Of a stretch of 64,000 nucleotides of DNA, positions 22,896 through 35,100 are shown in pieces. This DNA comes from Symbiodinium natans (lineage: Eukaryota > Sar > Dinophyceae > Suessiales > Symbiodiniaceae): positions 1 through 64,000 of the forward strand of contig CAJNDS010002759.1 in the NCBI GenBank assembly GCA_905221605.1, written 5' to 3'. The notes under the pieces were generated by a model that was given only the letters and a program-made list of their open reading frames with translations, was not told where the DNA came from and did not search any database. How positions within the stretch are numbered: the stretch's first letter is position 1; every line of letters starts with the position of its first letter. The position numbers and the translations under genes were made by a program.

Positions 22896-25800
22896 GAGAG
22901 GCGGCCACTGCACTTGCAACGGAAGAATCCCGACCGTTATGCAGGGCTGCTGTCGCAGGCCGAGATCGAGGCCACGGTCGCAAGGCTTAAGGGCTTAGTG
23001 AAGTTTAGTAATCTTTTGTGCCGTTCTGCGCTGCGAGCTCTCTTGCAGAGGCGCAGCTGAGATCACCGGGCCTGGTCTTCGGTCAGGACATCAACGTCGC
23101 AAGGCACCCATGTGGCTTTCGGAGGATGCTTCGGATGCTTCGTGAAGGATATGTTAAGGATCCCCTTAGGGCCTTAGGGCCTTGCCCAAAGGACAGTCAC
23201 ATGACATGCGTGAGGAGGTACCGTGAGAAAAGCATATGGGCGGCACCCCGATTCGCCCGAACTGTCCAGCGTCGTCGAATAGCAAGTGTGTATTGCTGGA
23301 GATCCCAGGTGCGGAGATTGAGATTTCAAGGTGTTTGGGTGGGCTTGGGGGTTCGGATGCCACCTGTGCGAAATACTGCCAAGCAGGTGCGCGGAAGACG
23401 GCAGCCAGATTATGTGCAATGGCCCTCCAGCTGCATCACGAAGGCGGCGAGCTCCATAAGCTCCAAAACGGAAAGGCCGCAGGATCTTCGGGGCTTTCCG
23501 GAGGCTTTGCCCGCATGCAGAGCCGTGACCATGCATTCTCGGGGGTTTCGTATCCGAGGTCAGGGCAGGGCGGATCCAAAGAAGATCGCCCGCCAGGCGC
23601 AAACGTGCTGGTTCCACGATGGCTGTTGGAAGTTTTGCACAGAAGCGCTTTTCACAGCAGTTTTTCTCCGAGATGTCCTGGTAACCCGCCAAGTAAATGT
23701 ACACAGTGTACGATTGCATTCGAGACCGTGGTTTGGTCAATGTCTTCTTGCCAAATCAGCAATGATTTGTTGTTGGAGGCGCTTCTGACATGCGTCCTAC
23801 CCCAGCTAAGTGGCTGACAATCCTAACATGCAGAGACTGCGTCACCTGTCTCGAACGCATACAGTCAAGCGACGTCATTCGCAATCCAGACAGCAATAGT
23901 GGGCCCTAGCCTTTGACCTTGATGCTCAGATGAGCAGGTGGCGGACGGGTGCTCCGTCCAGGCCCCTGGCTCGAACGGCCTCAGCGGGTTGGTCCTTCGG
24001 TTAATGGAGTCCGCAGAGTTGGGGGATTTGGGGCGCCTTCAAGAGATCGTCACGCAGCCCAAGCCACCAAGCAAGCAGCGAGCAACCAGGCCATTTGCCT
24101 GGAAGGTCTGCCATGCAGCAGCGCAAGGGGTGCCCCAGGCCGACCCCTAAAAGCACCAAAGGCACCCACGACAAATGCCGTGAAAATGCGGAGGTGGTCC
24201 ATCCACAGCGCTTCGCCGCGCCCGTGGCCGAGCTGCTCAAGCGCCTCGAGGTTCTGGGCCGGGTTGCGCAGGTTTTCGGGCTTGGATGTCGATATAAATA
24301 TAAAGCATTGATATCCGCGAACAGGCACGCGAAAGGAGTTCTTTTGGCGAAAGTACGTCAACACTTGACCCAGTTTACGAAATCCATTTTTTGAGAAACA
24401 AGATGTGGCGCTAGAACTGGCGAAAGCTTCGCGAATGTTTCGGGTATGCCTATCCCTGGAAAGACCCAGCCCTCCATAAACTCTTCGCTTCTGAACTTAA
24501 TCATAAGGTTAAGTTATCCTCAAACATCCGTAGACACAACAACCTCCAGGACGAAAGGCTTTTGAGTTCCGAGGGTGCGTACGGTTAGGCGCGCTACAAT
24601 TCTGCGCAAGGAAGTCGTTTTCATGACCGATGCATTTCTGGGACAAAGCCATTGATACAATTCAGATGAATCTGGGTTTGGGACGGTTTTGGGGCTTTCC
24701 AGGGGTGGGGTCTGGTTCTTCCATGGGCCGAACAGATCAGCAAGGGCTTTCACAAAGCACCTTTTGTGGCGTGCCAGAGTTCTTATTCAGAAAATGGCCG
24801 AATGTCGGCTCATCTTGCTCATGGTTTGTTCTTTTTGTTGTCTTTGCTTTTCATTGTCATGCCTTGGGATCGATGAGGCGGTGACGACCGGGTCACACAC
24901 TCTCAGAAAACTAAGAAACACAGAACATGTAAAGCACAACAGCCTTGTCTGAGAACTCCCGGCTAGGCCCACTTCGGCTGCCTTTGGGGGGCCAACAGTT
25001 TCCGGACGCCTCCGGGAAGCATGGGCTTCAAGGACTGGCACTGATGGGGAAGCGAGCCAAGCCTTGCCCAACACATTGGGTCAGAGGGCCTAGAGGCCTA
25101 GAGCTGCCCTAGCTCAGAATCTTCTGGGAGGACTTGTGTGAGGTGTTTGAGTTTGCCGAGTTTGCTGCTAGGGGTCAGGGCTCAGGGCTCAGCTCTCGAC
25201 TTGCACAGCTGGAGGTGTCTGTTGCAGTGGCTTCCGAGAGTCGAGAGATGCGGAGTAAAGCCCCCTCGACCTGCTGTGAAGATAGTCTGCATGCGTTGTT
25301 AGTGAGCTTGGCTGAGCTTGGCTGAGAGGCTGAGCTTGGCTTTGGATTTCGCGTCACTGACGTCACATGGCCTCTCACTGCAAACAAAGGGAACCACTTC
25401 TGAACTCTGGAAGCAAGGCCCTGTCCATGTCCTCTTCTGGCAGGCACATCACGATGAGGTCGAGGCTGGCGCACGTGGCGCACGTGGCGCACGTGGCTGG
25501 CGCATGTGTGTAAGCGGACCAGAGGTGATAGGAGGTGCATGCGGGCTGGTCTGATACCTGCCTTTCGTACTCGTCGTTCGTATGGTGGTGTCCCAAGACC
25601 ATTGCGGATTTAGAACTGATAGCGGTGGGATTTGGAGACTTTTTTAGGTGACAGCTTTGCAACTTCGTAACTCAAGCCTAGGATTGAAGACTGAAGAGAA
25701 GTTCACTCGAGTGACATCGTGGAAGTTTTTGAGCTTGCAGTTGAAGCTTGACCATTGACGATCCCCGCACAACTTGCAAGTGTTCTGGAAAATCGGCCAT

Positions 25801-26463
25801 GTCAGTCCAGCCACTTTGTCCACCTTGTCGAGATTGAGATGTCGTGCAAACAATAACGACCGCATGCAGGTCTGTTCAAGGTATCGAAATGTATTGAATT
25901 CTCAGCTGACTTGCCAAACATCAAAGCAGTTTGATCTTGCTTGGATTTTGGATCCGGAGTATTGAAAACAATGGGCTGAGCACTGTCATTCGGTCATTGC
26001 ATGGTGAAGGTCTGGCAGAAGCGTGGTGTTAGTTCTGTTGGGGAAGGGTGTTGGCACAGCTTGAGACCCACCCACTGCTGTCGTTCGGGAAGCTTCCAGA
26101 AAAGTCCTGGTGAGTCTGCAGACCCCCAACCAAGCCCCGTACTCGCGTTCTCGAGGTCTTCATGCTGCAGTTGGAGGGCGCCAAGCGCTGGCGCCTGCAC
26201 CGCTGCCCCAGCGGCCCGCTGCCCCGTGCCTTGTGAGGTTTAGCACAAGCTCGGCCAAGTTTAGCCGCTGAGGGCGTTTGGCGAGCACCTCCTTATTTTG
26301 GAGGGGAGAGGTTGAGTGCCCCGCCCCCTCCCTGCCCCCCAAAAGCTTTAAATCCCACCCCCCCGCCCCCCCCCCCGCGCAAGTTCCGCGCTTTGCTTAA
26401 AACAAACGTGGTGCCAAAATACAGATTCGGGCCGCTTCGGTGGGTCTCAAGGCCTTCGAAAAA

Positions 26464-26506
<43 letters not shown>

Positions 26507-26544
26507 CCCTGGGGGCAGCCTCCCGCGAGGGGGGCTATGCGTGT

Positions 26545-26606
<62 letters not shown>

Positions 26607-29600
26607 TGTGCTAGTGTAAAGATTCGGAGCCACACTTACTGTGGAGGGGCGAGGGGGCAGGGCAACCTTGCTGGACAGCGGGTGAAAGGGAGCCATTTCC
26701 TATGCAGTAATTTAGCAACGACGTCGAGCTCCCTGCAACCCCACAGCATCGGTTTGCCCGTCGAAGTAACGCACGCCTTCGGACGGCCCTCCTCAATAGA
26801 GGAGGGTTAGGTGCGCAGAAAGAAAGGAAAAGAGAGAGAGAGAGAGAGAGAGCGAGCGATGCTTTTTGTGCTTTGTCTCCCAGAGGCAGCTACTGCTGGG
26901 ACTACAAGGAGGAGGAGCTAGGCTCGGATGTGGAGAGTGTTCCATTGAAGGGCGCAAGTATTCCCCATTTGAAGGGTGTGCTTTCGTGGCGCGCGCTGTG
27001 AGCCCATGAATCCATCAAGCCCTCAAGTCCCCAACGCCCTTACACCCAACTCTGTGGATGGGTCAGGCCCTCCCCTCATGGAGCTGACATTGGAAGCTGC
27101 TCGCCTAGAAAAAAAGAGGGCGACGGAGTGCCGGGATTTGCGGGGCTTCTCTTTGGTCTAAGTTGCGAGGATGTTCAAGGAGCCATTCCCGAGGCTTCGA
27201 GTTTTGTGGTACAACTAAACTCAAGTCCCCAGCTCGAAATTTGTTTCTGGAAGTACCTCTGACCATCCGCCTTGAGGCTGGCGACTTGCTGTATCTCCCC
27301 CGAGGCACTGTGCACAAGGCGATATGGACCATCAATGGGCATCATGGGGCAGATAGCATTGCAAAGTGGTTCTTAAGGGTCGGATCATGCTACGGTGCTT
27401 TTGATGTTGGCTTTGGGGATTTTCTGCAGGCTCTGAAGTGGAGAAGCTGGATTCATATGTTAGGGGTCCATGAAGACCTCTTGTCCCTGAAAATGCTTCA
27501 GATCGTCATCGCACAGGCTTTGGGCCCGGCTGATCTTGGCATCATCCTTTTCTGCTGGCACTGTGTTGTCGAAGTAATGTTCCGTGCCGAATCTCCGCAC
27601 TGCTATTGCCATTCCCAATGGCAGCCCCGCGAGAGAAAGCTGTCACCTCGGTTCAAGCCAAACAGAGCATTTTGCAAGGAAAGCAGGCGAGGTTGAGAGC
27701 ACTAAGGGAAGCCACCAAGGCAAACCTTTCAATTCCCGCAAAGCACCCCAAGGGCCGAAGCCCAACAGGGGATCGCGGTGGAGGGCCGCCCTTCGCATCA
27801 CCTCACCATCTCTACCTACCAGAGGCCGGACTGACAAGGACTTCCTGGATTTCCTGGTCTATGGACAGTAGGGTGGCCATACGTATTGGCAGAGACCATC
27901 CATTTTTCGGATCGTTTCTTCAGGTTTTGCTGGGCCGACTTCTTGGAGAAGGCGCTGCCGGCTGCCTTAGAAGCAGCGGTGGCTGCGGAGTTGGAGGGCC
28001 CAGACGGGGGTTGAATGTGGCCCTTGGAGTTTCCGCAAGGCTTCTCTCGTGGCCGGTTCTTCCACAACCCCCCCGTCTCCCCCCCCTTTTCACAATTCTG
28101 GCGTTCCAGCTTCCAAGGTCTCGCTACCGCCGCGGACTTCCCTTGCGATGCCTGGGGACTCTGGGGTGCCAGCACGCTGGCCGCGACGGATTAAGGAGGG
28201 GCCCAAGGGATAGGTGGATAGGTGGAGCAACGCAGGGCAAGGATGGGTGAGCTTGTGTGTTTCAGGGTGTCCGGGGTCTGGGGCTGAAGGGGTTGGGAAG
28301 AGAAGGGTTTGCAGGAGGGTTTCTGAAGCGCCCCTGCAGTTGAAAGCGGGCTGCTGTCCCAGGTATCGTCCTCTCGGCAGCGCTTGCGGGAATACGGAGC
28401 GACAGGTGCAGCTTAGATGTTCGCTGCTTTCACGAAAGCTAGTTCCTTGGAGGTTGCGGGAGGTTTTGCTTCCGGGCAGCACCTTGATCTTTGCCCCTGC
28501 GGATTTTGCCTCATGCAACAGAATTTTCCAGGAGAACTGTAAAACAAATTCACGAACCTGCAAATCCTTTCGAAGCCTGAGACTTAAACCCTGCAAAGCC
28601 CAATTCCAGAACACGGCTGCATGTCACAGACTACCCGCCGAACCGACAGCCAAAAAGACGCGGCTGCGTGCCACCGGCTGTACAACATCTAAGGTTCCCC
28701 GGAGCAGTGAGTGTATCAACTGTCCCTTTCAAGCGGTGCCCAAACCAAACCAAGTCCAACCAGCACACATCCTGTAGTGACAAGAGATTGGCGGAACCTG
28801 CAAGACCTTCAGACCTTTGGCACTGCGTAGCAACTCGCAGCCGGGTTTCGGACATAAACCTCAAAGAGACCAGCGCCTAGGCCCCTAGGCGAACCCCAAA
28901 ACCGAAATCCCAAAAACAGGGACCTTGCGAGGCGTGCATCTCGGAGCTCCGAGGGCTGTTGGCGGGCCTTGCGGACCACGCGGCAGCGGCTGCGGATGTC
29001 GCCCGGGGCCTGGGGTCAGTTGGGCTCCGAAAGAGCAACCCTGGGAAACGATGGCTGGATTTCTAGGAACACCCAGTGGCGGTCTCCTCAACCTGCCTTG
29101 ACCCCGTCTCAAGCCCTTCACTGTGAAGAAGGCAACCAATGCAGCTACCAATTGCGAAGATTGTCACGGCTCCGTGGTTTCCCTTTTCATCCCCTCGATT
29201 TCTTAATCTGTGCTGTCGCACCAGCATTTCCGAACGTGGCAAAGTCGAAGCATGCACTCTGACTCGCCTGGTTCTGATTGGCAGGAAGTTGGGGAAAGGT
29301 TTCTGGATCCTAGATGATTCAATACTGATCCATCAAGCCATTGCCATCCGCCGTTTTGCATCAGGTGCCACTAGGCCGAAAGGCCTGTTGTTCCTGAGCC
29401 CTCCACACTTCCACCAACAGCGCCAGCCCAACAAGTAATGAAGAATCATGAGGCTGGAGATTTCCTGGCAGCGCAGTTCGTGGGCCGACGGCTTCCGCCG
29501 CCGTCCGGTCAGAAGGTACATGGGCTTCGGCTTTCACTACGCCACTAAGCCCACTAAGCTTTAGACATGGGGCGCTATGTCTTCTCGAAAATGCAGGGCT

Positions 29601-31710
29601 CTGAGGGTCCGCTGATGGTCGATTGCTGGGATCCTGTGCCGTGCATCTCCGACAACTCCGAAGACTCGCCGTCAGGGCCCGGACCCGGCCTCCGGTGGAG
29701 CCCTGGAGGCGCGCTGGGCGGAGCCCGCCGCGGTGCCGTGGCGTGTCGAAAGCGAGGGCCTGCTCAGAGGCCTTCCTTTCGTGAGCTTGAAAGGCTGAAA
29801 GGCTTACGTGCTGCACATAGGGACGTTGCACTTTGGGGTGGAGATTGGATGAGTAGACATGAGCACATTGAGCACCGAGCACGGTTGAAGCGCCCTAGAA
29901 CTCAAATCCCAGTGCGCCGCATTCCTGGAATCCTTCAATCCCAAGGCTTCACGCCTTCCAGGAAGGGAAAGCAAGAGTATTTTGAAACTCACGATGCGGC
30001 TTCCTATCCATCCACAGGCACAAAGAAAACTTGAAGCCTTGGCCAGCAAGCATTAGACTCCATGAACTCCACGTTTAGGTGCGCGTCGTGGTCGAGCGCT
30101 CTCCTGGCCAGGAGCCTGAGGCGATCGGGTGGACATTTTGCCCAACAGATTAGGACTTCACCGGGCTCTCAGTAGGTTTGTTGGGGCCTCCATCTTTGTG
30201 AGGTTTCGTCCGACTTTGCAGCCTTCTCCAAGCAGTTTGTTGTTGATCTGTTCTGCCAGGAGCACAAACGAACAAACAAACGGGCAGACACACAGACAAC
30301 CAAACAAAAGCAAAAAACAGACAGAACAACAGACCAAAAGCAGTCAAGATTGACAAAACTAGCAGCAAACAATAATCAAACAAGAACAAACAAAAGCAGA
30401 CAAGACAACGCACCAAAACATGCCAACAACCAAAGAAAAACAAGCACACAACAAAGACAAACACGACACACACAGAAACACACAGAGACGCACAGAGACA
30501 CACAGAGACACGCAGAGACACACAGAGAGACACACACAGAGACACACACAGAGACACACACAGAGAGACACACAGAGAGGCACACAGAGAGACACACAGA
30601 GAGACACACAGAGAGACACACAGAGAGACACACAGAGAGACACACAGAGAGACACACACAGAGAGACACACACAGAGAGACACACACAGAGAGACACACA
30701 CAGAGAGACACACACAGAGAGACACACACAGAGAGACACACACACACACACAGAGAGACACACACAGAGAGACACACACACACACACACAGAGACACACA
30801 CACAGAGACACACACNNNNNNNNNNNNNNNNNNNNNNNNNNNNNNNNNNNNNNNNNNNNNNNNNNNNNNNNNNNNNNNNNNNNNNNNNNNNNNNNNNNNN
30901 NNNNNNNNNNNNNNNCACACAGCAGCAAACAGGAGCACACAGGAGCACACAGGAGCACACAGAAGCACACAGAAGCACACAGAAGCACACAGGAGCACAC
31001 AGGAGCACACAGGAGCACACAGGAGCACACAGAAGCACACAGAAGCACACAGCAGCACACAGGAGCACACAGGAGTACACAGGAGCACACAGAAGCACAC
31101 AGAAGCACACAGAAGCACACAGAAGCACACAGAAGCACACAGAAGCACACAGAAGCACACACAAACAAAACAAATCAAAAAGAGGCGAATTGACGGGGAT
31201 GGGCTTTGATGGGGTGGGGGTTCTCACTTTGGAGTTCAGAAAATGTCTCCCTGTGTTTTCTGTGTTTATGTTTTTCCTTGTTTAACAGGGGCTTCACGCC
31301 TCCCCCGGCACCCCCTCCCCCCCATCAATCTTGACACTTCGTTGTCTTATTTTCGGCTAGAAGGGAATCATCTTACGCTAGTTGTCGAGGGGTGTCTTTT
31401 CAGACGAAACTACGAAACTCTATTTCCAAGGTTTTGGCGAGTACATCGAAGGGGAAACTCTACAGTGTTTTGGTTGTTCTTGTCTGCTCGGGATTTGGCC
31501 TGTGCTTCTTGGCTTTTTGGCTCCTCTGTCTCCTGGCCCTTGAAGGGGGAATTCCCTGGTGTTTTGTACCACGCGTGGTTGCTTCAAAAAGGCATCTTAC
31601 GAGCATTCCGTTTTCTCTCCAAAACCGATGGCTCGAAGGTGCAAATCTACCACGCTTTGGAGAATTCCACGGACAAGCACATGATGCCTGGGGTTGACAC
31701 TGGGTCTCAG
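22896..31710 (+). CDS. RIOX: Ribosomal oxygenase (MINA53/NO66-like JmjC), multi-exon
   Basis: Seen, in order: 22896-22990 [18 protein letters not shown]; about 23053-23101 [11 protein letters not shown]; 24194-24250 [19 protein letters not shown]; 25444-25464 AHHDEVE; 26156-26232 [15 protein letters not shown]; about 27040-27095 [10 protein letters not shown]; 27277-27318 [14 protein letters not shown]; 27924-28009 [17 protein letters not shown]; 28920-29014 [17 protein letters not shown]; 29453-29515 [17 protein letters not shown]; 31639-31710 [16 protein letters not shown]. Each block matches, in the same order, the animal/yeast RIOX family, from the N-terminal KRPLxxQR region through the JmjC core to the winged-helix end. 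Known: these 2-oxoglutarate/Fe(II) enzymes hydroxylate a histidine in large-subunit ribosomal proteins, usually in nucleus or nucleolus. Iron ligands seen: His and Asp of HHD (25447-25455) and His of PRGTVH (27313-27315). Blocks expected before HHD, after VHK and before VQIYH were not found; the last may be lost in the N gap. Whether it is closer to RIOX1 or RIOX2 is undecided. Confidence 0.8.
25444..25464 (+). other. 21-nt microexon with the HxD iron motif
   Basis: A CAG acceptor precedes GCACATCACGATGAGGTCGA-G (AHHDEVE), which is followed by GCTGGC. It joins in phase 0 to the exon at 26156 to give [14 protein letters not shown], the same spacing as HYDDVEVFILQLEG in the RIOX family. The donor is GC if this reading is right. 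Confidence 0.6.
25465..25505 (+). repeat. Short tandem repeat GGCGCACGT
   Basis: Three to four copies of a 9-base unit (GGCGCACGT) directly follow the proposed donor of the microexon. Confidence 0.6.
26340..26860 (+). repeat. Three (GA)n blocks in a RIOX intron
   Basis: (GA)n tracts occupy about 26466-26503, 26549-26602 and 26830-26853, preceded by a C-rich block at 26355-26385. All purines are on the coding strand. The tracts can form triplex DNA and give false open frames of ERERER or SLSLSL. Confidence 0.85.
30264..30815 (+). repeat. ACA/CACAGA microsatellite, left arm
   Basis: Loose ACAAAC and ACAGACAAC repeats pass into regular CACACAGAGA units of 8-12 bases up to the gap. The open frames through it on both strands are repeat artefacts. 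Confidence 0.9.
30816..30915. other. Assembly gap (100 N)
   Basis: Exactly 100 N, the usual placeholder for a gap of unknown size. The repeat differs on the two sides (CACAGAGA before, GGAGCACACA and GAAGCACACA after), so an unknown length of array is missing. The gap lies inside the RIOX gene and may hide an exon. Confidence 0.95.
30916..31170 (+). repeat. 10-bp repeat AGCACACAGR, right arm
   Basis: About 25 tandem copies of a 10-base unit, AGCACACAGG or AGCACACAGA, with the G/A variants in blocks of three to four. The block pattern suggests a higher-order period of six to eight units. Confidence 0.9.
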
Positions 31711-31829
31711 GTTCGGGAAGCACTGTATGGGCTCGGAACTTCCAGGTTTTGCGGGTGTCGGGTAGCTCCAGAGAAGTCTTGCATCATCATTGGCACTGGG
31801 AGCCTTATGGTGCAGAAAGTACCAGCACA

Positions 31830-32145
31830 GAGAAAAACAGAGAGAAAAAGAGAGAGAGCTAATGGGGGTAACACAAAGTCGATGTCACACCCCCTCTCAG
31901 GAGCATCCAAGCACGACGGACCATCCCAACAAGGGTGTGCGCAGACTGCGAGGGGGGGTCTCCCCCTCATGCCCCAAGAAAGAGAGAGAGAGCGAGAGCG
32001 AGAGCGAGAGAGAGAAAGAAAGAAAAGAAAAGAAAAGAAAAGAAAAGAAAAGAAAAGAAAAGAAAAGAAAAGAAAAGAAAAGAAAAGAAAAGAAAAGAAA
32101 AGAAAAGAAAAGAAAAGAAAGAAAGCAAGAGAGACATCGCTTGCG
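31830..32145 (+). repeat. GAGA and (AAAAG)n microsatellites
   Basis: GAGAGC units near 31981-32012 run into about 20 copies of AAAAG (32022-32120). This is purine-only on the + strand and lies downstream of the last recognised RIOX exon. Confidence 0.9.
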
Positions 32146-35100
32146 TCTAACGCCCTGCGCACGCATGCCGTCGGGTCCCATTGGAGCCTCGTCTGTTTGC
32201 TGAAGCTCAAGTATCGAGAGATTGAAACTCGTTGCCTGCTCTGGGCAACCTTGTCGGGGTTTCCCATCGAAGAGACCCGACAAGTGGAAGAAGGGGACTC
32301 CCAAATATCAAAGCGCAAATCTGAGGAGCCGTCTCCGGCCTGCATCGTGCTCGAGGGCCAGCAGTGCCTTCCCAGTCTGCAGGCCAGCGATGATCAGAGC
32401 TACTTCGCCCTGGGCTTGCCGTGCAACATTTGTTTCCCAAGAAAAGAGCGCACCGCGACCCGTCCCGAGCCCCTGGACCCAGCCCCGGAAGGCACTGAAC
32501 ACCGCGCCTTCCGGTTCCTGGGTCCCTGGCCCGGAGCTTGACCCGGAGCTCTTACAAGGACAGGTGGCTTTCAGGAATTTAAAACGCCAAATTTGTAGAG
32601 CTGCGGCATGCTGTGCCGGTTCTGTAAGGGTCGGGGCGGTGCCAAATTCGGAAGGGCTGCTTGAGACGTTTGTTCGTCGGTTCGGCTGGGCGTGCGCAGG
32701 CGGCTTCTTCGTGGACAAATCGTTGTAGTGAAGTGGCCCGTCTGGCGCGGAAGGACCACCAAGTATGAAGCCTCCAGTTAAGCATTGGAAGCTTGCTGCC
32801 GAAGTTGCTCCAGTCAATTCAGTTTGGTCACATTTGGCTTCGCTTGTTTTCATGCCGAATCGGGCTGTCGGGTGCTGGTTTGAGAACCCCAGCCCGAAGC
32901 AGAACCGCAAGAGCCTCCCAACAGCTGCCACTCTACCACACTCACTTGCCCTCACAATAGAGAGCCCAGTAGCAGTAGCGCTGACCCCAAGGCGCCTATA
33001 ATGAGCCCCAGGACTCTGGGAGCACGGCCTGTTGGAGACGCGGCTGGCCGAGCCATGGCCAATGGCCAGGAAACGCAAGGTGCCCATGGGTGCTTGGCCG
33101 TGATTGGGCTTGTGAAGGGCGATGCCCTCGTTGACGAGGTTCTGGGGAGAAAGGTTTGTGCACGTGTTGAGAAGATGCAGGACATGTGCAGTTCGTTCTC
33201 AAAGCTTTTCACGGTGGGCTTGACTTTTGGATTTTCGACTCGACCTTGTTTCTGATGATGGCCCTCCCCCATACCTTCCCATCCATGAAGTTCAGCTATG
33301 CAGGCGGCAAAAAAATTTGCTAGAGTTTGTGTGTTTTTTTTGTTGCTCTGGTCTGTTGTCCAGAGGCCGTCAATGTCGTGGGCCGGCCTGGGCACCGCTG
33401 CTCGGATTTGATGGGACGAAGTTTAGGGTTCGAAGGCCCCTCTGAAGTGTTGTGTGTTGTGAAAGTTAGACGGCTAGCAGTTTTGCGCAGACCACGTGCT
33501 GGTGCAAGTGCCTGGCGCCCAAAACCTCAGATGAAGAACCAAAGTACGAGGCCTCTTCCTCCTGCGTCGAGCAAAAAAGTTGCGCCGCAGCAGCATTCAC
33601 TGCGAGGCAAAGACCCTCGAAGTATCTCGAATCCCTCGGTGTACCTCAGTGTAGAAGGCATTGACTTCTGCCTGAAAACAAGGGGACCGTTTGCAGTGCC
33701 CTTGAGACCCTTTGCAGGCTTTGCATGTCAGATGGCAACAACAACAACAACTCCGAAGCAGCTGTCGTACTTGCGCTTTAGATCCCCAGCCCCCAAACAC
33801 TGCACGCCTTTTGATTCGGGATGTAGTGGGCAGTTTCGGGCTTTTCGCAGGCTTGTACGCGGACTGTCCCCTCGCGACTTTCTCAGTCTCCTATGCCGCA
33901 AAACCCTGTCAGGGCCTCGATGCGCCGACGCTGCGCGAGGCAGAGGCAGCTCAGTTTGTCGAAACAGGTCTAGGAGGCTCTGGGCTGCGAGCCTACTGAG
34001 TTGTTTGGTGCATGGTGAGGTTTGGGTTTCGGTCAGGGCTGTTCTGTGCCAGCCGAATGCTGCCACTCCCAAAGCTCCCTCGGAACCGCCACAGCTCATC
34101 ACTTAAAACGGGTGAGCATACAGTATCTGATTGTATGTGTGCTGTGCCTGTGCAGGCCTTCCTTCTCAACTACAAGCTGGCCTCAACCTGGCTCCATCGG
34201 GCCTCCAGTCTGCAGTGAATCGGGGTGTTTCTCGGTTTCTCTTTCCTTGAGGCTCGAAAGCCCAAACCTTTCCATCGTTTAGCATATGGGACTCCTTGAT
34301 GTCCTAAGCTGGCCTGTTCAAGATCCATCAAGATCCATCAAACGGGGCTTCTAGGTTCGCCCCATCCACCCCGCATCCACACCTGACACATTCAAAAGCA
34401 CCCATTCAAAACTCGCCTGAGTGCACCAAGGGGCGCCAGGGCGCCCAACCGTGTGCGATCGCCATGCGGTAACATCTCGGGAAGTCGGGGCTCAGGTGCG
34501 GCTTCGTGAAAAGCTCAGCGCAGGCCGGAGAGGAATGGGAGAAGGACACGCTCCTCTCTTTAGGCTTGAGGCTTGTGGGTGCATGTGGCTTTGGTTTCGA
34601 GATGTCACTCGTGAACTTATGAGACCTTGAGGCTTGACAGCTTGACAGGCTCCTCTGCTTTGGAGTTGGGGTGCTGAGCAGATCTCCAGCTAGACGGCCG
34701 AGGTACAAAGTGCAAAATGCATCAGCGTGCGTCAGAATGCAAAGTACACGAACACGAACAAGAACAATAACAAGAACAAGAACAATAACAATAGCAGGAA
34801 CAGGAACAGGAACAAGAACAAGAACACGAACACGAACAAGAACAAGAACAAGAAGAAGGAAGCAGAAGGAGGAAGAAGAAGAAGGAGAGGAAGAAGAGGA
34901 AGAAGAAGAAGAAGAAGAGGAGGAGGAAAGAGACTCGAAGCCGAGAGGCGGCGTGGTGCGGCTCCGGGGTGCCCTGCCTGACAGCGTTGCCCGGCTCGCG
35001 CTGCGGACGCTGGAGGCGCCCCCCCGGGTAAAAATCTCTGCTCTCTGAGATCTGCAACGCATGAAGTGTGCAGCATAGGCCAGAGCAACCATTCCAAAAC

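Noticed and set aside
30150-31285. Frames of 257 to 342 residues over the CACAGA repeat, both strands
   Set aside because: Repeat translation crossing a 100-N gap; not protein-coding.
31707-32345. Frames through GAGA and AAAAG repeats (KEKKRKEK, FLFFSFLF)
   Set aside because: Low-complexity translation only.
32308-33395. Minus-strand frames (259 and 147 residues)
   Set aside because: No domain recognised; one ends in a hydrophobic stretch, but nothing else supports a gene.
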